6,763 nucleotides of DNA, from contig DASVDK010000261.1 of assembly GCA_036381125.1 (NCBI GenBank), forward strand, positions 1 through 6,763, written 5' to 3'. Position numbers and translations under genes: made by a program. The stretch's first letter is position 1, and every line of letters starts with the position of its first letter. The DNA comes from DASVDK01 sp036381125 [NCBI: Thermodesulfobacteriota bacterium]. Lineage in GTDB: Bacteria; DASVDK01. Positions 1 to 5,816 of this stretch are shown one piece after another. Below the pieces are notes generated by a model that saw only the letters and a program-made list of their open reading frames with translations, searched no databases and had not been told where the DNA came from.

Positions 1-298
1 CCACGGTGAGGTCGGGGAAGACCATGTGACGCTGCGCGACGAAGGCGATGCCGAGGCGGACCAGCTCGTGCGTGGCCGCGCGGGTGAGGTCGCGGCCGTC
101 GTGTTCGATCCGGCCCCGGTGCGGGCGGAGCTTGCCGACGACGCACCGGAGGAGCGTCGACTTCCCGGCGCCGTTGGCGCCGATGATGGTCGTGAGGAGG
201 CGGGGCGGGCGGACGAGGCGGACCGGCCGACGGACGCCGCCGCCCGCGCGTCCGTGAAGGCTTTGACATTTCCCCTTCTCGATGGAAACGTCAAGCCC
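1..298 (-). pseudogene. LivF/LivG-type ABC transporter ATPase, N-terminal part, probably broken
   Basis: The reverse strand encodes a HAAT-family (branched-chain amino acid type) ABC ATPase. A Walker A motif GANGAGKST lies at 181-155, followed by a stretch resembling the usual LRPHRGRIEHDGRDL segment. A Q-loop-like sequence (GIAFVAQRHMVFPDLTV, Gln at 34-32) runs to the window edge, and the 'VFPDLTV' ending is closer to LivF than to LivG. About 36 codons upstream, in the same frame (298-269), is GLDVSIEKGK, which resembles the strand normally sitting 2-3 residues before Walker A. Here it is separated from Walker A by about 24 extra Gly/Arg/Pro-rich residues. I find no ATG, GTG or TTG in this frame from Walker A back to about position 480, although the frame stays open. 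The gene is therefore probably truncated, rearranged or frameshifted at its 5' end. The GLDVSIEKGK match could be chance, because those codons lie on an inverted repeat. The C-terminal part is outside the window. Confidence 0.7.
263..294. promoter_or_regulatory. AT-rich inverted repeat, candidate operator/promoter
   Basis: Arms TTGACATTTCC (263-273) and GGAAACGTCAA (284-294) are complementary at 10 of 11 positions around a 10-base spacer. This is a striking AT-rich pocket in a very GC-rich setting. The left arm contains a perfect -35-like TTGACA reading toward the gene at 401, but the hexamer 17 bases downstream (AAACGT) is a poor -10. The centre lies about 120 bases upstream of that gene's start. 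A dimeric regulator such as the nearby IclR protein could bind here, which is inference. The alternative is that it is merely part of a decayed ABC ATPase gene on the other strand. Confidence 0.4.
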
Positions 299-400
299 TG
301 ACCGCAGACGGGTGGGTCGATGCCACCATGGCGGAGGTCCTGGTGGACGGGCCCAAGGGGAGTTCGCGTGTTGCCGGACGGTGCTGTGGAGCGAGGCGAG

Positions 401-1237
401 ATGGAGAGGGTCGAGATACGGCTCGTCGACAGCGTGACACGACTCGACGAGGGCTACCGGGGCATGGTGGTCGTCAGCGGGTCGCACGGCGGGGGCTATG
501 CTGCGTATATCGCCGCGCTCGGCGGGGTCCGCGGAGTCGTCTTCAACGACGCCGGCGTCGGCAAGGAGGGGGCCGGCGTCGCGGGGCTCGGCGACCTCGA
601 CGCCCTCGGGATCGCCGCCGCGGCGGTGGACCACCGGTCGGCCCGGATCGGCGACGCCGCCGACGCGATCTCGAACGGCCGGATCAGTCACGTCAACCGT
701 ACGGCGGCCGCCCTCGGGTGCACCGTCGGGCAGTCGTGCCGCGACTGCGCGGAGCGGATGACGCGGGCCCCCGGCGGTCGGACCGCGCCGATCCCGCGCA
801 GCGAGAGCCGGGTGCTGCTGCGGAGCGATCCCGGCGAACCGATGGTCTGGGGCCTCGACTCGGCCTCGCTGGTCCGGCCGGAAGACGCGGGGCAGATCGT
901 CGTCACCGGCTCCCACGGCGGGCTCCTCGGCGGCCGGCCGGAGACGGCGTTGCGCGTCGACGCGCTTGCCGCCGTCTACAACGACGCGGGCGTCGGGGCC
1001 GGGCGGGCGGGCGTGAGCCGCCTGCCCGCGCTCGACGCCCGCGGCATCGCGGCCGCGACGGTCGCCGCGGAGAGCGCGCGCATCGGGGACGCGCGCTCGA
1101 CCTACGTCGACGGCCGGATCAGCCACGTGAATCGGACGGCCGCGGAGGCCGGCGCCGCGCCCGGCATGCGCTGCACCGAGTTCGTCGGCCTCTTCCTCGC
1201 GCACCGGCCGGGGCTCCCCCGCAGGCCTCTGGCCTGA
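401..1237 (+). CDS. Protein of unknown function with two tandem copies of one domain
   Basis: I do not recognise a characterised family. The 278-residue product has no signal peptide or membrane segment, so it is probably cytoplasmic. It consists of two homologous halves of about 117 residues (4-120 and 147-263). Each half carries the same motifs in the same order: DS (10/153), [ST]GSHGG (26-31/169-174), NDAGVG (49-54/194-199), SARIGDA (80-86/225-231), GRISHVNRTAA (93-103/238-248) and a Cys (113/258). Conserved His, Asn, Asp and Arg suggest an enzyme or ligand-binding fold with two equivalent sites. The ATG at 401 follows a purine-rich GGAGCGAGGCGAG and begins just before the first repeat. 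GTG at 386 is an alternative, and ATG at 320 would add an unrelated Trp/Arg-rich leader. It ends 33 bases before the IclR regulator gene and is probably co-transcribed with it, so a role in the same pathway is inferred. The coding call is strong because both halves show the same pattern in the same frame. Confidence 0.85.
   Translation: MERVEIRLVDSVTRLDEGYRGMVVVSGSHGGGYAAYIAALGGVRGVVFNDAGVGKEGAGVAGLGDLDALGIAAAAVDHRSARIGDAADAISNGRISHVNRTAAALGCTVGQSCRDCAERMTRAPGGRTAPIPRSESRVLLRSDPGEPMVWGLDSASLVRPEDAGQIVVTGSHGGLLGGRPETALRVDALAAVYNDAGVGAGRAGVSRLPALDARGIAAATVAAESARIGDARSTYVDGRISHVNRTAAEAGAAPGMRCTEFVGLFLAHRPGLPRRPLA
410..1189 (+). repeat. Internal gene duplication (two ~350-base units) within the unknown gene
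   Basis: The segments 410-760 and 839-1189 encode the two homologous domains, offset by 143-145 codons with at most a 2-codon indel. Similarity is clear at protein level in five motif blocks. At DNA level it is diverged, with longest shared stretches such as those encoding GRISHVNRTAA, so the duplication is old rather than a recent tandem copy. Confidence 0.8.
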
Positions 1238-1270
1238 GAGCCGGCTCCGAGGCGGACGGGGGAGGTCGCC

Positions 1271-2059
1271 ATGGGCAAGGTACCCACCGGCGGCGAGCCG
1301 GCGGCGCCGCCGACCGGGGCCCAGAGCATACGGCGCGCCGTGGCCATCATGCGCGCGATCGCCGCAGCGGGGACGTCCGGGGCGCGCCTCACCGACCTCG
1401 CCGCGGAGATCGGCCTGCACGTCGCCACCGCGCACCGGCTCCTCGGCGCGCTTGCGCGCGAAGGGCTGGTCGAGCAGGACCCGGCGTCGAAGCTCTACCG
1501 CTTCGGCCCGGGGCTCTTCTCGCTGAGTGCGGCCGCCAGGCGGCCGCTCTCGATCCAGGAGCACTTCCGTTCCGCCCTGGTCCGCCTCGCCGAGGAGACG
1601 GAGGACACCGTCTATCTGTCGATCCGCTCCGGCGCCGAGGCCATCTGCTTGGCGCGGAAGGAGGGTGCCTTCCCGATCCGGACCCTGACGCTCGAGGTCG
1701 GCAGCCGCCGCCCGCTCGGCGTGGGGGCCGGGAGCCTCGCGCTCCTGGCCTTCCTCCCGGACGACGAGGTCGAGCGTGTCATCCGGACGAACGGGCGGGC
1801 ATACACGGCGTTCGGCGTGCGGTCCGAGGACATCCGCGCCTTCGTCGCGACGTCCCGTCGGCTCGGCTATGCGCTCAACGACGACCGGATCCTCCGCGGG
1901 ATGAGCGCGGTGGGGCTTCCCGCCCGGACCATCGCCGGCCGCGTCGTCGCCGCCGTCAGCGTGGCGGCCATCAACGCACGCATGCGGCCGCCGCGGCGGG
2001 AGTGGATCGTGGAGCGGGTCCGAGCGGAGGTCGACCGCCTGACGCCGCTGCCCGAGTAG
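1271..2059 (+). CDS. IclR-family transcriptional regulator
   Basis: This is a 262-residue DNA-binding regulator of the usual IclR length. Residues 17-85 form the N-terminal winged helix-turn-helix. They begin with the typical AQSIRRAVAIMRAI helix, with the recognition region at LTDLAAEIGLHVATAHRLLGAL (40-61, two segments) and the wing at SKLYRFGPGLFSL (73-85). Residues from about 90 to 258 match the IclR effector-binding domain: SIQEHFRSALVRLAEETEDTV, the RRPLGVGAGSLALLAF block, the GYALNDDRILRGM region and the closing VAAVSVAAINARM strand. ATG 1271 has a strong ribosome binding site, GGAGGT at 1261-1266. The gene sits between the unknown gene and the thiamine-diphosphate enzyme gene on the same strand. 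IclR proteins commonly control adjacent catabolic operons and sense small organic acids. The AT-rich palindrome downstream (2107-2118) or the inverted repeat at 263-294 are possible operators. Effector and target are not known from the sequence. Confidence 0.95.
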   Translation: MGKVPTGGEPAAPPTGAQSIRRAVAIMRAIAAAGTSGARLTDLAAEIGLHVATAHRLLGALAREGLVEQDPASKLYRFGPGLFSLSAAARRPLSIQEHFRSALVRLAEETEDTVYLSIRSGAEAICLARKEGAFPIRTLTLEVGSRRPLGVGAGSLALLAFLPDDEVERVIRTNGRAYTAFGVRSEDIRAFVATSRRLGYALNDDRILRGMSAVGLPARTIAGRVVAAVSVAAINARMRPPRREWIVERVRAEVDRLTPLPE

Positions 2060-2060
2060 A

Positions 2061-2093
2061 GAGGCGGCCGGGGATGCGGTTGCCGGCCGCTTC
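2061..2093 (+). terminator. GC-rich hairpin directly after the iclR-type gene, terminator-like without a T run
   Basis: GAGGCGGCCGG (2061-2071) and CCGGCCGCTTC (2083-2093) form an 11-bp stem with a single G-U pair and an 11-base loop. It begins one base after the stop codon. No run of T follows (AGAAAGAG), so intrinsic termination would be inefficient. It may instead be an mRNA 3'-end stabiliser or an attenuating hairpin. The position between the regulator gene and the next promoter-like AT-rich region favours a transcript boundary. Confidence 0.45.
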
Positions 2094-2133
2094 AGAAAGA
2101 GATAGTCTTATCGATAAGCGTAAGTCGATTATC
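2080..2133 (+). promoter_or_regulatory. Candidate promoter and operator upstream of the thiamine-diphosphate enzyme gene
   Basis: This is the most AT-rich stretch in the window. It holds a perfect 12-bp palindrome CTTATCGATAAG (2107-2118) and a related partial copy, TCGATTATC (2125-2133). A weak sigma-70-like pair, TTGCCG (2080-2085) and TAGTCT (2103-2108) with a 17-base spacer, would place the palindrome across the -10 and start-site region, where a repressor would act. IclR regulators often bind such palindromes near their own gene, so the preceding regulator is the obvious candidate. That link is inference, and the -10 match is poor. Confidence 0.4.
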
Positions 2134-2146
2134 ACATCGTGAAAAT

Positions 2147-2177
2147 CCTCCGGTAGGGGCGGAGGCCGTACGGGAGG
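2147..2177 (+). other. Leader segment able to pair with the ribosome binding site of the next gene
   Basis: CCTCCG (2147-2152) is exactly complementary to CGGAGG (2160-2165), giving a 6-bp stem with a 7-base loop. Its CCTCC can instead pair with GGAGG at 2173-2177, which is the likely ribosome binding site for GTG 2186. Two mutually exclusive pairings are therefore possible, one hiding the binding site. In GC-rich DNA with several GGAGG runs this may be coincidence. Confidence 0.25.
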
Positions 2178-2185
2178 CGGAGCGG

Positions 2186-3925
2186 GTGGGATCTGGAGCG
2201 ACCAGCGCGATGGCGGGAGGGCGTGCGCTCGCCGAGATGATTCGGTTGCACGGAGCCGGTCCGCTCTTCGGGATGGGCGGCTTCCAGCTGCTCCCGTTCT
2301 ACGAGGCCGCGCGGGAGCTCGGGCTCCGGCACTACCTGATCAACGACGAGCGGTGCGGCGCGTTCGCGGCGGACGCATGGGCCAGAGTGACCGGGCGTCC
2401 CGGCATCTGCGACGGTACCCTTGGCCCGGGCGCGACCAACCTCGTCACCGGCCTCGTCGAGTCGCTCAACGCGGGCATCCCGGTCATCGCGCTGACCGGC
2501 GACGCGCACCGGCTCCACGCCGGGAAGAACATGACCCAGGAGGCCCGGCAACTCGAGATCCTGCGGCCCGCGGTCAAGGAAGTCCTCCGGATCGAGCATC
2601 CCGCGCGGATCCCCGAGACGGTCCGCCGGGCCTTCCGCGTGGCCACCTCGGGCCGGCCCGGGCCGGTCGTCGTCGACGTGCCGGAGGACATCGCTCACGG
2701 CGTGTACGACTTCCCTGCGGCGGACTTCCGCGCGGACGGCTCCGCCACGCGCGTGCCGGCGCAGCGCTCCGCCCCGGCCCGTGCCGACCTCGAGGCGGCC
2801 GCCGCGCTCCTGCTCCAGTCGTCACGGCCCCTGATCCTCGCCGGAGGGGGGGTCCACCTGTCCGGCGCGCACGAGGCCCTGCGGGCTTTCGCCGAGCTCC
2901 TCGCAGCGCCGGTCGCCCACACGCTGAGCGGCAAGGGGAGCCTGGCCTGCGTCCACCCGCTCTCCGTCGGCCTCTTCGGCCGCTACTCACGATTCGCCAA
3001 CGAGCTGATCGCGAAGGCGGACTGCCTCGTCGCGATCGGCTGCAAGCTCGGGGAGATCGCGACCCGCCGCTACGACGTCGTGCCCGCGGATGTCCCGCTC
3101 GTCCACATCGACATCCTGCCGGAGGAGTTCGGCCGGACCACACCGGTCCGCCTGGCGCTCCAGGGCGACGCCGAGGAGACGCTGAGCCGGCTCTCGGACG
3201 CCCTGCGCGCGCAGGCCGGAGGCCGGCTGCCGGCGCGGCGCCCGGAGCTCGAGGCGGAAGTCGGCAGGCTTCGCGCCGCCTGGCTCGAGCAGGCGCGGCC
3301 GCGTCTCACATCGAGCGAGAGGCCGATCAACGTCGCCCGGCTCATGGCGGCCCTGAACGAGACGGTTCCGGCCGACGGCATCCTCGTCGCCGACGGCGGG
3401 TTCGCGGCCCACTGGAGCGGGCTCCTCTACGACACCAGGCAGGGCGGCCGCACCTACATCGCCAATCGCGGCTTCGCCTCCATCGGTTACGGGCTGCCCG
3501 GCGCCATCGGCGCCCAGCTCGCGGCGCCCGACCGCGCCGTCGTCAGCCTCACGGGCGACGCGGGGCTCAACATGACGCTCGGCGAGCTGGAGACGGCGGG
3601 CCGCGTGGGGACGCCGATCGTCCTCGTCGTGATCAACAACGCCGCGTCGGGCTACGTCAAGGCGCTTCAGCACGCCATGTACGGCGGCCGCTACCAGTCG
3701 AGTGACCTGCGCGAGATGAACTACGCACGTATCGCCGAGGATATGGGGTGCCGCGGGATCCGGGTGACCGAGCCCGCCGACCTCGCCGGGGCGCTCCGTG
3801 ACGCGATGGCGGCGCGCGAACGGCCGACCGTGGTGGACGTGGTCGTCACCCGTGACCCGGCGCAGATGCTCCCGGCGGCCGACAGCCGGGCCGTGCAGGT
3901 CCGGCCAGGGGATCGCCCCGCGTGA
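2186..3925 (+). CDS. Thiamine-diphosphate-dependent enzyme, acetolactate-synthase superfamily
   Basis: The 579-residue length fits the acetolactate synthase / glyoxylate carboligase / 2-oxoacid decarboxylase superfamily. The N-terminal PYR domain (about 10-170) has the cofactor-activating Glu55 in NDERCGAFAADAWARVTG, then LGPGATNLVTG and the QEARQLEILRPAVK segment. A central Rossmann-like domain (about 195-325) follows, beginning SSRPLILAGGGV. The C-terminal cofactor-binding domain (about 380-550) has RGFASIGYGLPGAIGAQ and a Mg/diphosphate motif starting GDAGLNM (457-463) and ending in Asn484-Asn485. The usual GDG is GDA here, and the common GxPG near residue 30 is GMGG. The third motif position varies in relatives, so activity is still expected. 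The family joins or decarboxylates 2-oxo acids; this substrate cannot be named. The start is taken as GTG 2186 after GGGAGG (2172-2177); ATG 2210 is the alternative. The stop overlaps the next start as GTGA, implying translational coupling with the aldolase gene. Confidence 0.93.
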   Translation: MGSGATSAMAGGRALAEMIRLHGAGPLFGMGGFQLLPFYEAARELGLRHYLINDERCGAFAADAWARVTGRPGICDGTLGPGATNLVTGLVESLNAGIPVIALTGDAHRLHAGKNMTQEARQLEILRPAVKEVLRIEHPARIPETVRRAFRVATSGRPGPVVVDVPEDIAHGVYDFPAADFRADGSATRVPAQRSAPARADLEAAAALLLQSSRPLILAGGGVHLSGAHEALRAFAELLAAPVAHTLSGKGSLACVHPLSVGLFGRYSRFANELIAKADCLVAIGCKLGEIATRRYDVVPADVPLVHIDILPEEFGRTTPVRLALQGDAEETLSRLSDALRAQAGGRLPARRPELEAEVGRLRAAWLEQARPRLTSSERPINVARLMAALNETVPADGILVADGGFAAHWSGLLYDTRQGGRTYIANRGFASIGYGLPGAIGAQLAAPDRAVVSLTGDAGLNMTLGELETAGRVGTPIVLVVINNAASGYVKALQHAMYGGRYQSSDLREMNYARIAEDMGCRGIRVTEPADLAGALRDAMAARERPTVVDVVVTRDPAQMLPAADSRAVQVRPGDRPA

Positions 3926-4620
3926 CGGCCGCGGCGGCGCTCAAGCGGAAGCTCGCGTCCGGTGAGACGTTGACGGTCGTCAACGCCGACCACCCCTCGC
4001 CGAGTCTCGTGGAGGCGCTCGGCCGGTTGCCGATCGACGCCGTGTTCATCGACTGCGAGCAGGGCAGCCCGGACTTCGAGTCGGTCGAGGACATGGCCCG
4101 CGCCGCGCGGGCCGTGGGGCTCGCTTCGATCGTCCGGGTGTTCGGCAGAGAGGATTGGATCATCGAGCGCTTCCTCTTTCGCGGCGTCGACGGGCTCGTG
4201 GTGCCGAGGGTCGACTCCGCCGAGGAGGCCAAGCGCGTGGTCGGCGCCGTCCGCTACTGCTGCTCCGGATCCGACGCGGACAGGCTGCTCGTCGTGCAGG
4301 TCGAGAGCGTCGCCGCGGTTCGCGACCTCGACCGGCTCCTCGCGGTCGAGGGGATCGACGTCTTCTTCGTGGGGCCGGTCGACCTCGCCAGGAGCATGGG
4401 CCACGGCGGCGCATACCACCGCCCGGAGGTACAGGCCGAGATCGACCGGGTGATCGCGGCCGTCCGCGGCGCGTCACGCGCGGCCGGGATGCTCGTCGGC
4501 CGCGAGGACGTCGAGCGCTACCGGCGTGCGGGCGTGCAGTTCCTGTACGTCCACGCGAACGCCTTCCTCGCCTGGGGCGCCGAGGCCTTTGCGTCGACGC
4601 TCCGGCAGGCCGCCACGTGA
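3922..4620 (+). CDS. HpcH/HpaI-type aldolase family protein, short and with altered active site
   Basis: This 232-residue TIM-barrel protein belongs to the pyruvate-aldolase family that cleaves 4-hydroxy-2-oxo acids using a divalent metal. Metal ligands are Glu128 in VQVES and Asp154 in FFVGPVDLARSMG; their 26-residue spacing equals Glu149/Asp175 of E. coli HpaI (recalled numbering). The substrate-binding Arg is kept (Arg72 in IVRV). However, the family's catalytic His in the D.EHGP motif is Gln47 here (DCEQGSPD), and the Asp partner (HpaI Asp84) aligns with Phe86 in FLFRGVDG. The stretch between VPRVDSAEEA and VQVES is about 23 residues shorter than usual, so the YPP.G.RG loop is missing and replaced by RYCCSGSDADR. 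The protein may be an aldolase with a different mechanism, a lyase of another substrate, or a non-catalytic homologue. The GTG start overlaps the preceding stop by four bases, indicating a coupled function with the thiamine-diphosphate enzyme. Confidence 0.9.
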   Translation: MTAAAALKRKLASGETLTVVNADHPSPSLVEALGRLPIDAVFIDCEQGSPDFESVEDMARAARAVGLASIVRVFGREDWIIERFLFRGVDGLVVPRVDSAEEAKRVVGAVRYCCSGSDADRLLVVQVESVAAVRDLDRLLAVEGIDVFFVGPVDLARSMGHGGAYHRPEVQAEIDRVIAAVRGASRAAGMLVGREDVERYRRAGVQFLYVHANAFLAWGAEAFASTLRQAAT

Positions 4621-4673
4621 GCCGGCCCGGAGACGATGTCCCGCCTCTCGAACGGGCGCAGCAGGAGGACAGT

Positions 4674-5816
4674 ATGAGCCTATCGAAGCGTCTTGCCCTC
4701 GTCGTGGGCGCCGCCCTTTTGGTCGCCGCCGGTCCGGCGTTTGCCCAGTCCCGAACGCTCCACCTCGGGCTCGTCGGCATCATGACCGGACCCAACGCGC
4801 AGAACGGGGAGTTCTGCCGAAACGGGGCCCAGCTCGCGATCGACGAGATCAACGCCGCGGGCGGCGTGCGCCTCCCGGACGGCGGAAGCGCCACGCTCGA
4901 GCTGGTCGTGGTCGACGATCAGGCCAAGCCCGACATCGGGCTCAACGCCATCCGCAAGCTGGCGAGCGACGAGCGGGTCCTCGCGTTCCTGGGGCCCGAC
5001 TTCTCCGGGATCACCCTGCCGTCGCTGTTCGTGGGCGCGGAGGCCGGCCTCCCGCAGATCACCTCCTCGATCGGCGCGAAGGTCACGCAGTCGGGCTACA
5101 CGCACGTCTTCCGCGGCCGGTCGAACGACGTCACCTGGATGAAGGCGCTCGTCGACTACGCTGTGGGCGATCGGAAGGCGAAGTCGGTCGGCGTCTCGTT
5201 CACCAACATCGAGCTCGGCCGCAGCGGCCGCGACGTGGCGGTCGCCTACCTCAAGGAGAAGTACGGCATCGAGCCGGTCGTCGACGTGTCGCACGGCTTC
5301 GGCGACCGGGACCTCACCGCCTCCGCCGCGAGGATCGTCCAGGCGAAGCCCGACCTCTTGATCAACTGGGGAACGCAGATCGAGGCGGCCCTCCTCCTCA
5401 AGGAGCTGCGCAACCTCGGGTGGAAGGGCACCTTCGCCTTCAACGCCGCGGACGACATCTTCGTCGGGCTCGCGAAGGAGACCGCGGCGGGCGTGATCGG
5501 GCCGCAGAACTGGGTCTGGACCAAGGACGACGCCGGGACGACGCGCTTCGTGCGGGAGTACGAGCGCAGGCACGGCAAGAAGCCGTCTCCGCACTCCATC
5601 GTCTACTACGACGGCGTGCGTCTCCTCGCGCAGGCGATCGAGAAAGGGGGAGCAAGCCGCAAGGCGATCATGGCCTACCTGCACGGCCTCGACCGGTGGC
5701 AGGGGGTCCAGGGGACGTACGTGCCGTCCGCGAAGGGCGGAGACATCAGCACGGCGACCGTGATCATCCGCTACACGGACGAGCTCGTGCCGCAGGTCGT
5801 CGCCAGCTACCCCTGA
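4674..5816 (+). CDS. ABC transporter periplasmic substrate-binding protein, branched-chain amino acid (HAAT) type
   Basis: The 380-residue product starts with a clear Sec signal peptide: KR at 5-6, a hydrophobic core at about 7-20, and likely cleavage after AFA (residue 24, before QS). The mature part matches the LivJ/LivK-like type I binding protein family. The opening strand LHLGLVGIMTGPNAQNGEFC is followed by NGAQLAIDEINAAGGV, VVVDDQAKPDIGLNAIRKLA, an FLGPDFSGITLP segment that often contacts ligand, and the hinge and second lobe to the C-terminus (IVYYDGVRLLAQAIEKGG). It captures the transported solute in the periplasm and delivers it to the LivH/LivM-type permeases encoded next. ATG 4674 follows a strong AGGAGGA ribosome binding site (4663-4669), 53 bases after the aldolase stop. 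In this family the ligand ranges over amino acids, amides, aromatic acids and other carboxylates, so none is assigned. Confidence 0.95.
   Translation: MSLSKRLALVVGAALLVAAGPAFAQSRTLHLGLVGIMTGPNAQNGEFCRNGAQLAIDEINAAGGVRLPDGGSATLELVVVDDQAKPDIGLNAIRKLASDERVLAFLGPDFSGITLPSLFVGAEAGLPQITSSIGAKVTQSGYTHVFRGRSNDVTWMKALVDYAVGDRKAKSVGVSFTNIELGRSGRDVAVAYLKEKYGIEPVVDVSHGFGDRDLTASAARIVQAKPDLLINWGTQIEAALLLKELRNLGWKGTFAFNAADDIFVGLAKETAAGVIGPQNWVWTKDDAGTTRFVREYERRHGKKPSPHSIVYYDGVRLLAQAIEKGGASRKAIMAYLHGLDRWQGVQGTYVPSAKGGDISTATVIIRYTDELVPQVVASYP

Noticed and set aside
320-400. Upstream start (ATG 320) for the two-domain protein
   Set aside because: The extra 27 residues are Trp/Arg/Gly-rich and unlike the rest. 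ATG 401 has a better ribosome binding site and directly precedes the first repeat domain.
1238-1247. Perfect 10-bp palindrome GAGCCGGCTC just after the two-domain gene stop
   Set aside because: It has no loop or T run, and short G+C palindromes are common by chance at this composition.
328-2142. A 604-codon open frame running across both the two-domain protein and the IclR gene
   Set aside because: It is Arg/Pro-rich with no recognisable motif, and it lies in another frame over two well-supported genes. Such long open shadow frames are expected in very GC-rich coding DNA.
2166-2173. Palindrome CCGTACGG just before the ribosome binding site
   Set aside because: It is eight bases with no supporting second copy, so it is explained by composition.
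2060-2185. Possible thiamine-diphosphate riboswitch ahead of the thiamine-diphosphate enzyme gene
   Set aside because: No THI-box-like CTGAGA core or typical two-arm layout is visible. Enzymes that merely use the cofactor are not normally under this riboswitch.
4680-5684. Antisense 334-codon frame opposite the binding-protein gene, and similar antisense frames at 2132-2698, 2987-3673 and 5860-6564
   Set aside because: All are low-complexity shadows of real genes, with no family motifs or ribosome binding sites that stand out.
4526-5815. Long open frame continuous with the LivH-type permease and overlapping the aldolase and binding-protein genes
   Set aside because: The upstream part is Arg/Pro-rich and in a shadow frame. 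Membrane-protein homology begins exactly at ATG 5816.
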